Source: Jannaschia pagri
Lineage (GTDB): Bacteria; Pseudomonadota; Alphaproteobacteria; Rhodobacterales; Rhodobacteraceae
Length of the DNA: 64,000 bases
Assembly: GCF_019655435.1 (NCBI RefSeq)
Contig: NZ_BPFH01000002.1
Location: 585,466-649,465 of the forward strand
Reading direction: 5' to 3'
How positions within the stretch are numbered: position 1 is the first letter of the stretch; every line of letters begins with the position of its first letter. This document shows, one piece after another, positions 8,266 through 17,119 of this stretch. The notes beneath the pieces are model-generated. The model was not told where the DNA came from. It worked only from the letters and a program-made list of their open reading frames with translations, and made no database searches. The position numbers were made by a program, and so were the translations under genes.

Positions 8266-9360
8266 TCATGGCCCCCGCCCAACCAACGAGATCGCCTGGC
8301 CCGAGCGCGCGGATTCCTCCGCCGCCTCGCCCACCATCACGGACCAATATCCGTCCTCCAAGGTGACCTCGGGCACACCCTTGCCATCGCGCACAAGCCT
8401 CAGAAATCGCTCATGTTGATAGAAGGTCGAGCCGTGGTGATCCCCCGCGATCAACAACTCGGGCGGGGTATGCACCACCTCCCGCACTTCCTCCTTGAGC
8501 GCCCGCACAGACGTCACGAACTCCGCCTCGCGCGGGGCCCCGTCCGGCGCAAAGCGCGCAGGCCCAGGGATCAAAGCATCGCACCGCGCCCGCGGCCCTG
8601 TCACGGCCACGAACTCTTGCCAGTGGGAGCCTTCGGCGAACATACACAGGTCCAGCATCCCCCTGGTACCATTGGCGAAATCGACGACGACATAGGCATT
8701 GTCCACGATGTCCGGGATGCCGCCCGCATAGCGTTCGTCGCGATGATTGACGTCGACACCTGCACTCGCATAGACCCGCACCGGATCGGACTTCAGGATC
8801 AGCCGCATCAAGTCCCAGAAATGGCAACACTTCTCGACCAGCGTCCCCCCCGTCCGCGCGTTGAAGCGATTCCAATCGTCCACCTTGGGCAGGAAGGGAA
8901 AGCGATGCTCCCGGATGGATATCATGCGCGGATCACCCGTCGCCCCCTGGTCGATTGCCTGCATAAGCCTTTGAATCGGCGGCATATACCGGTACTCCAT
9001 AGCCACCCAAATAGGCGCCAGGCGCCCCCGCGACATGGACAGCAGATCGCGGCAGTCGGCGGTCGTGGTGGCCAGCGGCTTCTCCACCAGGATCGGCTTC
9101 TCGGTCGCCATCAGGTCCTGCAGGATCCCCGCATGGAGGTCGTTGGGCGCGGCCACCAAATAGACATCGCAGTCGGCGTCGCGCAGCATCTCGGAGGTGG
9201 TGGCATAGCCCGTCCCGCCCTGGGCGGTGGCCAAGGAGAGCGCCCGCATCCCCTCGTCCGGGTCGGCCACGGCGGTCACCGCCGCGCCGTCCAACAGGTT
9301 GATATTGCGAATATGTTCCTGGCCCATCATGCCAGCCCCGATCAAACCGTATCGGATCAT
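8266..9360 (-). CDS. Gfo/Idh/MocA family protein; candidate NAD+-dependent sulfoquinovosidase
   Basis: A 364-residue protein with the NAD-binding loop GLIGAGMMGQEH (residues 5-16), the lysine segment LVEKPLATT (91-99) and a long C-terminal substrate domain. Its start overlaps the stop of the isomerase gene by 4 nt (ATGA), so both are translated together. Members of this fold include NAD-dependent glycosidases that work by transient oxidation at C3. A family acting on sulfoquinovosides has been reported in sulfosugar clusters that lack a classical GH31 sulfoquinovosidase, including Roseobacter-clade bacteria (established knowledge, recalled). No GH31 gene is present here, which supports that reading; a simple sugar dehydrogenase is the alternative. 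Confidence 0.85.
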   Translation of the reverse strand: MIRYGLIGAGMMGQEHIRNINLLDGAAVTAVADPDEGMRALSLATAQGGTGYATTSEMLRDADCDVYLVAAPNDLHAGILQDLMATEKPILVEKPLATTTADCRDLLSMSRGRLAPIWVAMEYRYMPPIQRLMQAIDQGATGDPRMISIREHRFPFLPKVDDWNRFNARTGGTLVEKCCHFWDLMRLILKSDPVRVYASAGVDVNHRDERYAGGIPDIVDNAYVVVDFANGTRGMLDLCMFAEGSHWQEFVAVTGPRARCDALIPGPARFAPDGAPREAEFVTSVRALKEEVREVVHTPPELLIAGDHHGSTFYQHERFLRLVRDGKGVPEVTLEDGYWSVMVGEAAEESARSGQAISLVGRGP

Positions 9361-10682
9361 GCGCCTAGCTCCAGAACCGGGATGCCCAGACCCGCCGCGA
9401 CCCCGCGCAGCGCCTCGGCATGGTCGCCGTAGACCAGCGCCATGTGATGCTCCAACCCGCTGGCCATGACGTCCTTGCAGACGGCCTCGGCCCCTCGGTC
9501 GAACCGCACCACGCCGCTCGTGCCGGTAAACGCCATGGGTCGGTCCAGCACCTCACCGGTCGCGATGACGGCCTGAGCCTGGCCGTAGGCCTGGCTCAAA
9601 CGGAAGAGCGTCACGCGCCCCGCCTTCAGCGGAAACTCCAACAAAAGCGCCTGCTTACGGTTCGTGTGCACCGTCGCCCCCGGCGCGCTTGCGGCCATGG
9701 ACGCAGGCGCCTGACCACAGTGCCAGACAACGCCCGTCTCGGCATCCATATCCACCAAATCCGCCAGGAACACCGGCGCGTCCGCCACATCCTGCAAGAT
9801 CGCCTGGGTCACCGCGCCGTAGACGTCTACCTCACAGGCGCAGGGGGTGCGCGCCTCCCCCAGCATCGATACCGGACCACAGACCGCGCCCCCATATTCG
9901 GTAAAGGTCTCCGGCCAGCAGCGAATGGCCATTGCGTCGAACCCACGCTCCGCCTTAAGCCCATCCAGCGCGCCCGCAAGGCGCAGCGACCGGTCCAATT
10001 CTCCGGCGTCCAGATCGGCCAGCCCGCCCAGATCGGCGGCCTTGGCGGCGTAGGGCGCGACCTCCGCGTCGGGCAAGGCCCGCGCACGGGCAAACAGATC
10101 AGGCAGCGCAAGCTCCGTCACCCGAGCCCCCGTCAGCGCCTGCAACGCAGGCCCATCATAGTCGCAGGTGTGGAACCCCTCGGGCCGCTCCCCAATCCGC
10201 CCGATCCGCAGGTCCCGCCGGATCGCAACGGGCGCCGCCTCAGACGGCACCCCAACCCGAGGCTCCACCGGCGCTCCGGTCAACAGCGTGTCTAAGTCGA
10301 CGCTATCGCCATAGGCCCAGGTGAACCGCCGGTCGTTCAGGCCCAAAGCGTGGGACAACAGATTGAGGCCGCAGAAGGCATTCAGGCGAAGCCGCCCGCC
10401 CAGCCGAGGCTCCGGCACGGCCCAGATGGCGACGGGTCCCTCAAAACCCATGGCAGCACGGGTGGCAAAGGCCGCATCGGTGAAGGTCACCTGTAATATC
10501 AACAGGATATCCGCTCCCGCAACAACCTCCAATGCCCCCTCGTCCGGCCCCATCAGCAGGTCGCGCGGCCCAATGATCTCATGCCCCGAGGCGTCCAACG
10601 CCCACAGCATCGCGGCCAGCTTTTCCTCGGCGAAGGGCACGTCGAACGTGGGCCGCGCCAGCGGCAGGATCCCCACCTTCAT
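9357..10682 (-). CDS. FucI/AraA-fold sugar isomerase; candidate sulfoquinovose isomerase
   Basis: A 441-residue protein of the L-fucose/L-arabinose isomerase superfamily. Three predicted metal ligands stand in the expected order: E258 (IRCWPETF), D286 (CEVDVYGA) and H321 (VVWHCGQAP). These proteins interconvert aldoses and ketoses with Mn2+. The start MKVGILPLARPTF overlaps the aldolase stop by 4 nt, and the end overlaps the next start by 4 nt. E. coli uses an unrelated isomerase (YihS) for sulfoquinovose; isomerases of the FucI/AraA type are reported in other sulfoglycolytic bacteria (recalled, to be checked). True substrate not proven. Confidence 0.78.
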   Translation of the reverse strand: MKVGILPLARPTFDVPFAEEKLAAMLWALDASGHEIIGPRDLLMGPDEGALEVVAGADILLILQVTFTDAAFATRAAMGFEGPVAIWAVPEPRLGGRLRLNAFCGLNLLSHALGLNDRRFTWAYGDSVDLDTLLTGAPVEPRVGVPSEAAPVAIRRDLRIGRIGERPEGFHTCDYDGPALQALTGARVTELALPDLFARARALPDAEVAPYAAKAADLGGLADLDAGELDRSLRLAGALDGLKAERGFDAMAIRCWPETFTEYGGAVCGPVSMLGEARTPCACEVDVYGAVTQAILQDVADAPVFLADLVDMDAETGVVWHCGQAPASMAASAPGATVHTNRKQALLLEFPLKAGRVTLFRLSQAYGQAQAVIATGEVLDRPMAFTGTSGVVRFDRGAEAVCKDVMASGLEHHMALVYGDHAEALRGVAAGLGIPVLELGA

Positions 10683-11713
10683 AGGATGTCCCCGTAGCCA
10701 TGGCGGAACCCGGCAGAGGGATCGACAAAGGCCAGACCCGCACCGCCATAAGCCGGATGGGCGTGCCAAGGCGTCGCCTTGGCGTCCGTCAGCGCGTTCA
10801 ATTCCGCCATGTAGGGCATCGACTCCTGAACCAATCCGGCCTTCATCGCCTCCATATCCGGCCAGGCGTTGAACGCATCGAGCCAGATCGCCCGCCCCGC
10901 CAAATACCCAGACGCGCCAGCGGCATAGGCGTAGTCCAAAACCGTCTTGAAATCGCCCTTACCAGCCCCCGCCGACAGCATCACCCAAGGCCGCGCGGCC
11001 AGCCTCCCCATCTCATCGAACAGGTCCTGCACGGCCCTATCGCCGCCCGTGATGCCTTTGGCGGGCACGGGGCTTTCCAGCTTGAAGACGTCCACGCCGT
11101 AGTCCGCACCCGCAAAGTGCTCGACCGACCGCAGCACGTGGTCCGAATGCTTGGTCGCCATCTCCGTGTACTCGGAGGTCTGCTCCGCATCGTTCTCCAC
11201 GGGATGCACCAGCAGTTCGAACAGGAACGGGATGTCGAGGGCTGCGCATAAATCCCCGGTCCGCTTGACGAAATCTTCCTGCGCCACGCGCACCTCTTCC
11301 GAGATATCGGGCCGGAACCAGGCCAGCACCTTCACCGCATCGCCACCCATCCGCTTGATCTTGCCCACGGACCAATCGTCGATCTCGGCTGAGAAGCGCC
11401 CCTGACCCGTGTCCCGAAACAGCGAGTCCTCCAACGTCACGATCAGACCCTTGCGTGGGTCGAACGCCTGCCACCCGTGGGGGATCGCGTAATGGGGGTC
11501 CAGCAGCATTGCGGTGGAGGACGGCTGCAAAGCCTCCATCAGCGCGGTCTTGACCTCTGCCACCTTCTCCCACGGGGCCTCGCCCCCATGGGCGGCGGCG
11601 ATGGGTCCCTTGATCGGCGGGCGCTGATCCACGGCGGTCATCTTGAAGCGGCCAGCCGCGTCGGACATGCGGCGGAAGCCCAGCTGTTTGCCGGGCGTCA
11701 GCGAGAGGGTCAT
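10679..11713 (-). CDS. Class I sugar-phosphate aldolase, LacD/YihT type
   Basis: A 344-residue (beta/alpha)8 Schiff-base aldolase. The lysine is K211 in GVDVFKLESPVP. TAVDQR (residues 26-31), VMLSAG (244-249) and LAGRAIW (271-277) match the phosphate and substrate loops of tagatose-bisphosphate aldolase LacD and of the sulfofructose-phosphate aldolase YihT. R274 sits where YihT R253 contacts the sulfonate, but LacD has an arginine there too, so this does not discriminate. It would split a ketose 1-phosphate into dihydroxyacetone phosphate and an aldehyde. Start ATG overlaps the kinase stop (ATGA), coupling the two genes. Confidence 0.85.
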   Translation of the reverse strand: MTLSLTPGKQLGFRRMSDAAGRFKMTAVDQRPPIKGPIAAAHGGEAPWEKVAEVKTALMEALQPSSTAMLLDPHYAIPHGWQAFDPRKGLIVTLEDSLFRDTGQGRFSAEIDDWSVGKIKRMGGDAVKVLAWFRPDISEEVRVAQEDFVKRTGDLCAALDIPFLFELLVHPVENDAEQTSEYTEMATKHSDHVLRSVEHFAGADYGVDVFKLESPVPAKGITGGDRAVQDLFDEMGRLAARPWVMLSAGAGKGDFKTVLDYAYAAGASGYLAGRAIWLDAFNAWPDMEAMKAGLVQESMPYMAELNALTDAKATPWHAHPAYGGAGLAFVDPSAGFRHGYGDIL

Positions 11714-12552
11714 GGGGTCTCCAGTTCGGTATCTGTAGGATAGGCGTCCCAACCGCCCGCCCGCGTGCATTTCAGCGCGGCGGCCCGGTTGGCAAATGTG
11801 GATGCGGCGATGAGGTCCCGGCCACGCCCGAGGGCCAGCGCGAAGGCCCCGTGCCACAGATCCCCGGCCCCTAAGGTATCGACGGCTGTGACAGGAACGG
11901 CGGCAATCTGCGGGCCATGGGCCCAGTGAACGCCATCTGGCCCATTGGTATAGGCGACTAATCCAGGCAAGCGTTTGGCGGCCTCGGCCAGGGCTTTAGG
12001 CAAGGCGTCGATCCCACTGAAGTCCCGCAACCCGGGCGCGCTGAACACCACATGGGTGGCAAGGGCCGCCAGGGGGTCGGGCGTGTATTTCTCTCCGTCG
12101 AGAACACCGGGCACCGCCGCGTGCTGCGCGGCCCTGAGCACGGCCTCGGCGGCCTCCGGCCATCGGCAATCCACCAAAGCCGCGTCACAAGGCGGCACAG
12201 CTGGCGGGTCCGACGGCAGGCCATCGCCCGGAAAGTTCACGATCATCCGCTCGCCCGCCGGGTCCACCATGACCGAACTCAGCGGGGTCCGCCCCCCGCG
12301 CGCAAAGGCGGGCCGCACGCCCCGCGCCATCAGCATGGCGGCCAATTCGTCGCCCGTGGCATCGACACCCAGCCGCGTGATCAGCGTCACCTCTGCCCCC
12401 AATCTGGCGGCGCCCACAGCGGCGTTAGCGGCGCATCCCCCACCGATCCGCTCAAACGAGGTCGAGCGATGCTTGCCCTCTCCCACCGGCAGCGCCGCGA
12501 CCCGCTGGACGTAGTCCATGACCGCGATGCCCGCGACAACCAGCCGTGTCAC
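11710..12552 (-). CDS. PfkB-family sugar kinase, YihV-like; candidate 6-deoxy-6-sulfofructose kinase
   Basis: A 280-residue ribokinase-fold kinase with the GG motif (ERIGGGCAANAAVGAARLG), the catalytic base D231 in DTLGAGDLWHGAF, and a C-terminal ALKCTRAGG. It is close to my recollection of E. coli YihV along its length. The three YihV residues that hold the sulfonate (K27, N109, R138) are matched by K27 in GEGKHR, N106 in GERMIVNFP and R130 in LVDCRWP. This is the strongest sequence clue to the operon's substrate. The gene starts with GTG, inside the 4-nt overlap with the upstream peroxidase stop, and overlaps the aldolase start by 4 nt. Confidence 0.85.
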   Translation of the reverse strand: MTRLVVAGIAVMDYVQRVAALPVGEGKHRSTSFERIGGGCAANAAVGAARLGAEVTLITRLGVDATGDELAAMLMARGVRPAFARGGRTPLSSVMVDPAGERMIVNFPGDGLPSDPPAVPPCDAALVDCRWPEAAEAVLRAAQHAAVPGVLDGEKYTPDPLAALATHVVFSAPGLRDFSGIDALPKALAEAAKRLPGLVAYTNGPDGVHWAHGPQIAAVPVTAVDTLGAGDLWHGAFALALGRGRDLIAASTFANRAAALKCTRAGGWDAYPTDTELETP

Positions 12553-13811
12553 CGCTCGACCTCCAATCCGCTTGGGACGGCGTCAGGCACGCCGAGGCGC
12601 CCGTATTTGCTGTCGCCGCCTTCCAGTGCGCCGAGAAACGCCACCAGATCAGCCACATCACCGTCTGTCAGGGCCACAGGCGCGATGTCGACAGTGGCGC
12701 GCACCCGGGCCATCTCTCGCGCATCGCTCTGGATCACGAAGTCGATGGCCTCCACAGCCGGCGCCTTAGGCAGGCGCGCCAGGTCGGGCGTCCATACGTC
12801 TAGGGCGGCCAAGGGATCGGCATGGTGCCGGATGATCCCCTCCAACGTCGGATAGGCCCCGTTGTGCCCCCATGGCCCGGTCAGGGTCACGTTGCGCAAG
12901 CTGGGCGTGCGGAAGCGGTAGGCGTCCTCCAGGTCGTCCGTCTCCGCCATGCGGCCCACATCGCGGGGGATTGGGTCGAACCGCCGCGTGCGGCCAGGGC
13001 CAAAGGGCGGCAGGGCAAGGGCGTGGAACCCGTGGTCGGTGAACAACGGCCCGCCGTGACAGGTCGCGCACCCCCCCGCACCAAAGAAGAGGTCATGCCC
13101 GCGGGCCTGGGCGGGCGTCAGTTCCCCCTCCCCCGCAAGCCACAGATCATAGGGGCTGTCGAAGCTGCGCCACTCGCTGTTCATGAAATCCGCCAGCGCG
13201 ATGGCGATATGGGTGATCGTGACATCCTCGGTCGAGGGCAGATCGAAGGAAGCCGCCAATGCCTCGCCGTAGGCCGGGATGGTTCGCACCCGCTTAGCCA
13301 GGATCGGCCAGCCCAGGTCGATCCGGTCCTGCACTGCGCCAATCACCTCGTTCTCGCCCGTGTTCCCGGCCATCTCGAACTGCGCGGTCAGTGGAAAGAT
13401 CGCCTGCACGGCCAAAAGGTTGGGCAACCCTTCGGGCAGCCATTCCTCGGCGGGCGTGACATAGCCGTTGCCATAGTTCTCGCCATGGCTGACCCGTCCG
13501 TCATGGAAATAGGTCGTGAACTCCTTTGCTCCGATGTTCCACAAGCCCGGCGCGTTGCGCGGCACACGCTTTCGGATCACATCCAAGCCCTCGCCCACCA
13601 CGCGCTTTGGCCCGATCCCGCGTCCGCCCTCTCCGATGCCAAGGCTCAGCCCGTCGGCAGAAAAGGTCTCATGGTGATGGCAGGTCGCGCAGGAGATGTT
13701 CTGATTTCCCGACAGGATGGGATCGTAGAACAGCAATTGGCCAATGCGCGCCCGCGCATCATCGAAGGGATGGAACGGCACCTCTTGCGCCGCCAGGGGG
13801 GCCCCGGCCAT
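12549..13811 (-). CDS. Di-haem cytochrome c peroxidase / MauG family protein
   Basis: Two c-type haem sites are present, CATCH at residues 41-45 and CATCH at 248-252, and FRTPSLRNVTLTGPWGHNG is the family signature near the C-terminus. These are periplasmic enzymes that reduce H2O2 or oxidise bound substrates. From ATG 13811 only a stub of signal peptide (MAGAPLAAQE) is encoded. The codons before it (FHGILLGAT) are hydrophobic and would complete a leader, but no ATG, GTG or TTG occurs there, so the true start is unclear. The stop overlaps the kinase GTG by 4 nt, making this the first gene of the sugar operon. Why a haem peroxidase is coupled to a sugar kinase is unknown. Confidence 0.85.
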   Translation of the reverse strand: MAGAPLAAQEVPFHPFDDARARIGQLLFYDPILSGNQNISCATCHHHETFSADGLSLGIGEGGRGIGPKRVVGEGLDVIRKRVPRNAPGLWNIGAKEFTTYFHDGRVSHGENYGNGYVTPAEEWLPEGLPNLLAVQAIFPLTAQFEMAGNTGENEVIGAVQDRIDLGWPILAKRVRTIPAYGEALAASFDLPSTEDVTITHIAIALADFMNSEWRSFDSPYDLWLAGEGELTPAQARGHDLFFGAGGCATCHGGPLFTDHGFHALALPPFGPGRTRRFDPIPRDVGRMAETDDLEDAYRFRTPSLRNVTLTGPWGHNGAYPTLEGIIRHHADPLAALDVWTPDLARLPKAPAVEAIDFVIQSDAREMARVRATVDIAPVALTDGDVADLVAFLGALEGGDSKYGRLGVPDAVPSGLEVER

Positions 13812-13832
13812 GGTCGCGCCCAGGAGGATACC

Positions 13833-14300
13833 ATGAAATACCTTGCGCTTGTGGCCGCGTTGGCCAGCCCTGCGGCGGCGGACATCGAAGATGGACGCGA
13901 CCTGATGGAAGCCGGTCGCTTTGAAGAGGCCCTGGCGGCGTTCTGGCCTGCCGCAAGGTCCGGCAATGCCGACGCGGAGGAGCTGATCGGCGTCATGTAC
14001 GCCCTGGGCCTCGGCGTCGAAAAGGACGAGATCCGCGCGTTTGAATGGTACCTCCGCTCGGCGATGAAGGGGCATCCGGGCGCTCAATCGGGCGTCGGCT
14101 GGTACTATGAGGTCGGGCTGGGCATGCCCGCCCCGGACTTGGTGCGGGCCTATATGTGGTATGCCCTGTCGGCCATTGGCGGCGATCCCGACGCCGCGAT
14201 CAGCCAAGAAGAGGTGGTCAAGAAAATGACCCCCGAGGAAATCGCCAAGGCCCATGATTTGATCGGAGACTACAAGGTCTGGATGTATCCGTTCCGCTAG
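13833..14300 (+). CDS. Sel1-repeat (TPR-like) secreted small protein
   Basis: A 155-residue protein with a signal peptide (MKYLALVAALASPAAADIED) and about three Sel1-like helical repeats: GNADAEELIGVMYALGLGVE, GHPGAQSGVGWYYEVGLGM and VRAYMWYALSAIGGD. AGGAGGAT at 13821-13828 is a good ribosome binding site. Sel1 repeats are protein-binding scaffolds; a partner is not evident. It is divergent from the di-haem peroxidase with only about 21 bases between starts, so the promoter of one must lie inside the other. Confidence 0.85.
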   Translation: MKYLALVAALASPAAADIEDGRDLMEAGRFEEALAAFWPAARSGNADAEELIGVMYALGLGVEKDEIRAFEWYLRSAMKGHPGAQSGVGWYYEVGLGMPAPDLVRAYMWYALSAIGGDPDAAISQEEVVKKMTPEEIAKAHDLIGDYKVWMYPFR

Positions 14301-14408
14301 CGTCGAAACGCCAGCCGCTGACCGGGCGGACGGATTGGTTGGTTTTAACGGGCTGTTCAGGTCTGCGGGGTATGGGTCAGATGCCCTGTCCTGACCCGAG
14401 TTTGGCCC

Positions 14409-15974
14409 ATGTCTCCGCCCCTTGCATTCGAACGCCCAAGGCCACCCCGCACGGCGCAGGATGTCTGGCGCCTGTGCTGCTTGGATCTGGACGCGAACAT
14501 TCGCCAGGTGCTGTCCCAGGCCAGCGGCGAGACGCCGGATCAGGTGGCGGCCCCGATCGTGGAACGCACGCGTCAACGGCTGGAGCATGCCTTTCTGCAT
14601 CCCGACGATCCCCATCTGCCGACCAAACGACAGTCCCTTGCCGAGGATTTGACCCGGGAAGGTTTGACCTTTCACGATTTTTCGAAACGGCATCAGCAAC
14701 TCCAAACGCTCATGCTGGCATCCCTCCTGAACCGGACGTCGCGGTTCTTGGGCATTGGGTTCGAAGGGGCCGATGCTTTCCTGCGGGCCATGAACGAGGA
14801 GTTGATGGCCATGCTGCACGCCTTCAACCACCTGGACCAATCGCAACGCAACGATGCCCGCGCCACGCTCGAAGCACGCCTGCGCGATGGTCTGGGGGCC
14901 GTGCTGCGCGGCGCCCAGAACGGTGACCTGTCCCAACGGGTGGACGACCAGTTTTCCGACCCCGCCCTGGCAGCCATCAGCGGGGATCTGAACGCCCTGA
15001 TGGAAACCTTGGAGCGGGGGCTCCAGGCCGCGATGATGGCTCTGGATGGTCTGGCGCATGGCCGCCTGACGACCCGCATGGAAGGAGTCTTCACAGGCGA
15101 TTTCAAGGCGCTGCAAGACAATATCTCGACCTCGATCAATGCCATGGCCGTGGTCCTGTCGCGCATCCGGGACGCGGCGGCACAGGTGATGCGCGCGGCG
15201 AACGCCCTGGACGACCAAGCCCAGGCTCTCCAAGGGCGCGCCGCTGAGGAAAAGGCCCATCTGACGGTGCTCATGGACGAAGTGGTTGGGTTGCGAGACA
15301 GGCTCGACGGCAACCGCGCCGCCGCAGGGGAGGCGCAGACCGTCCTCGACACCATAGGGGCGGAGGCCGTGGACGCGGGCCAGGGCATGGCCCACATCAC
15401 AGACACGATGGCGCGCATCGAACGGGGCAGCGCGTCGGTGCAAAAGCTGACCGAGCTAATCGACACGATTGCCCACCAGACGCACCTTTTATCCCTGAAC
15501 GCGGCGGTCGAAGCCGCCCGCGCCGGGGAGGCAGGTCGCGGATTTGCCGTTGTCGCCACGGAGGTGCGGTCCCTGGCCACCCGCGTAACCACGGGGGCCG
15601 AGGATATCCGCGCGCTGGTTTCAGAAAACGCCCTAGAAGTCGCCGAAGGCCGCCGCCGCACGGACGAGACCCGGCAGGTCTTGGACAAGCTCCAAACCAG
15701 CCTGTCGGAGATACGCGCCGTGTTCGGGGCCATGATCTCCGGCAACGAAGACCAAGCGGCGCGCTTTGGGGCCATTGAGGAAACCATGGGGGCGATGTCT
15801 CGATCCATGCAGGAAAACGTCGATGCGGCCGAACAGGGCGTCACCCTGTCGCGAAGCCTGGCACGGGCCACGCACGGCTTGACCGACCTCGTCGAAGACT
15901 TCGAGTTGGACGGCACAGCCGAAGGGGACCAAACCTGTGAGGCAAACCGCTCAGACGACACGCAGGCCGCCTGA
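14409..15974 (+). CDS. Soluble methyl-accepting chemotaxis protein
   Basis: A 521-residue chemoreceptor. The signalling hairpin with [20 protein letters not shown] followed by [16 protein letters not shown] is around residues 355-395 and is strongly conserved. No hydrophobic membrane segment is present, so this is a cytoplasmic receptor. A HAMP-like helical linker lies at about 155-250. The first 150 residues are helical and I do not recognise the sensor fold. The start codon is the ATG at 14409. No che genes are adjacent; it stands between the Sel1 gene and the TRAP operon and could sense an internal metabolite. Confidence 0.88.
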   Translation: MSPPLAFERPRPPRTAQDVWRLCCLDLDANIRQVLSQASGETPDQVAAPIVERTRQRLEHAFLHPDDPHLPTKRQSLAEDLTREGLTFHDFSKRHQQLQTLMLASLLNRTSRFLGIGFEGADAFLRAMNEELMAMLHAFNHLDQSQRNDARATLEARLRDGLGAVLRGAQNGDLSQRVDDQFSDPALAAISGDLNALMETLERGLQAAMMALDGLAHGRLTTRMEGVFTGDFKALQDNISTSINAMAVVLSRIRDAAAQVMRAANALDDQAQALQGRAAEEKAHLTVLMDEVVGLRDRLDGNRAAAGEAQTVLDTIGAEAVDAGQGMAHITDTMARIERGSASVQKLTELIDTIAHQTHLLSLNAAVEAARAGEAGRGFAVVATEVRSLATRVTTGAEDIRALVSENALEVAEGRRRTDETRQVLDKLQTSLSEIRAVFGAMISGNEDQAARFGAIEETMGAMSRSMQENVDAAEQGVTLSRSLARATHGLTDLVEDFELDGTAEGDQTCEANRSDDTQAA

Positions 15975-16022
15975 GCGAAACATATGGCGCACCCTAAGAC
16001 TGGGTCCGTGCGCACCAGAGCG

Positions 16023-17090
16023 TCAGTTCAGATCAGCATCCCGGCGGGCGTTGATCTCTGCCTCGGCCTCGGCGATGGCCGCGCGGAAGGTGGCCAGCAT
16101 CTCTTCGCCCCCGTCCACGTTCTCGGCAAACCAATCGTAAACCGGCGCAGCGGCCTCTTGGAACGCAGCCTTTTGATCCGGCGTCGGCACATAGAGATTA
16201 CCGCCACCGGCGACGAACTCTTCATAGGCCTGGATCGACTTGCGCTTGGGCGAGGCAAAGGTCGCCTGCTGCAAAGCTGAGAAGCCGTCCACGATGACGC
16301 GCTTCATGTCGTCGTCCATCTCTTGGAACTTCTGATTGTTCATCACCCAGATCGCCGCCATATATGCGTGCCCATCCAGCGTCACATACTGCAGCCCGGC
16401 ATCCGGGAACTTCATCCCCATGATGTCGGTGATCCCGTTCTTGGACCCTTCGACCACGCCCGTCTGAAACGAGGTGAACAGCTCCGGCCAGGGGATCGGC
16501 GTGGGCGAGGCCCCAAGCGCGCGCACCAACTCCTGCGGCAGGTCGGCGACGACGGTACGGATCTTCAGACCAGCCAGGTCCTCCGGGTTCTCGACGGGCC
16601 GCTGGGTGTTTGCAAAGTTACGCCACCCACCAGTGTTGCCCACCGTCATAATGCGGATCGTGTCGCCCGAGTCCTCAAGCGCCTTCGCACGCAATTCGGA
16701 CACAAGGTTGGTCCCGCTCAGGACTTCCTCGGCGATCCGGTCATCGGCCATCAGGTAAGGCAGGTCAAAAATCTGCACGTAGGGAAAGATGCCAGCAGCC
16801 CCGCCCGAGGTCGTCACGAAGACATCGATAGACCCATCGGCCACGCCCTGCAAACACTCGGCCCCATTGCCGCACAGCTGCGTCCCGATGAACAGCTCGA
16901 CCGAAATCGCCCCGTTCGAGGCATTCTCGACGTAGTTCTTGAAAACAACCAGACCGTCATAGTCCTCGTCGTTTTCGTTGGAGTTGGCCGTGGCCCGAAT
17001 GTTGATCGTGTGCCCATCGGCGGCGGCAACGCTGGGCAGCGCCAGGCTCGCGGCCAAGGCGACGGACGTCAGCAGTGACTTGAGTTTCAT
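16023..17090 (-). CDS. dctP: TRAP transporter substrate-binding protein DctP
   Basis: A 355-residue periplasmic binding protein with a signal peptide (MKLKSLLTSVALAASLALPS) ending at AAADG. The DctP signature is present, with AGLKIRTVVADLPQ followed by ALGASPTPIPWPELFTSFQTG, whose first arginine in LKIR normally salt-bridges the ligand carboxylate. It delivers an organic anion to the DctQM membrane pair encoded just upstream on the same strand, 29 bases away. The ligand is unknown; carboxylates and sulfonates are usual for this family. It is the last gene of the TRAP set. Confidence 0.9.
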   Translation of the reverse strand: MKLKSLLTSVALAASLALPSVAAADGHTINIRATANSNENDEDYDGLVVFKNYVENASNGAISVELFIGTQLCGNGAECLQGVADGSIDVFVTTSGGAAGIFPYVQIFDLPYLMADDRIAEEVLSGTNLVSELRAKALEDSGDTIRIMTVGNTGGWRNFANTQRPVENPEDLAGLKIRTVVADLPQELVRALGASPTPIPWPELFTSFQTGVVEGSKNGITDIMGMKFPDAGLQYVTLDGHAYMAAIWVMNNQKFQEMDDDMKRVIVDGFSALQQATFASPKRKSIQAYEEFVAGGGNLYVPTPDQKAAFQEAAAPVYDWFAENVDGGEEMLATFRAAIAEAEAEINARRDADLN

Positions 17091-17119
17091 TTGGTCTCTC
17101 TCCCTATTGGACCGGTGAT

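Noticed and set aside
13812..15443. Extension of the peroxidase frame far upstream (to about 960 codons)
   Set aside because: The added part lies antisense to the Sel1 and chemoreceptor genes and has no recognisable domain.
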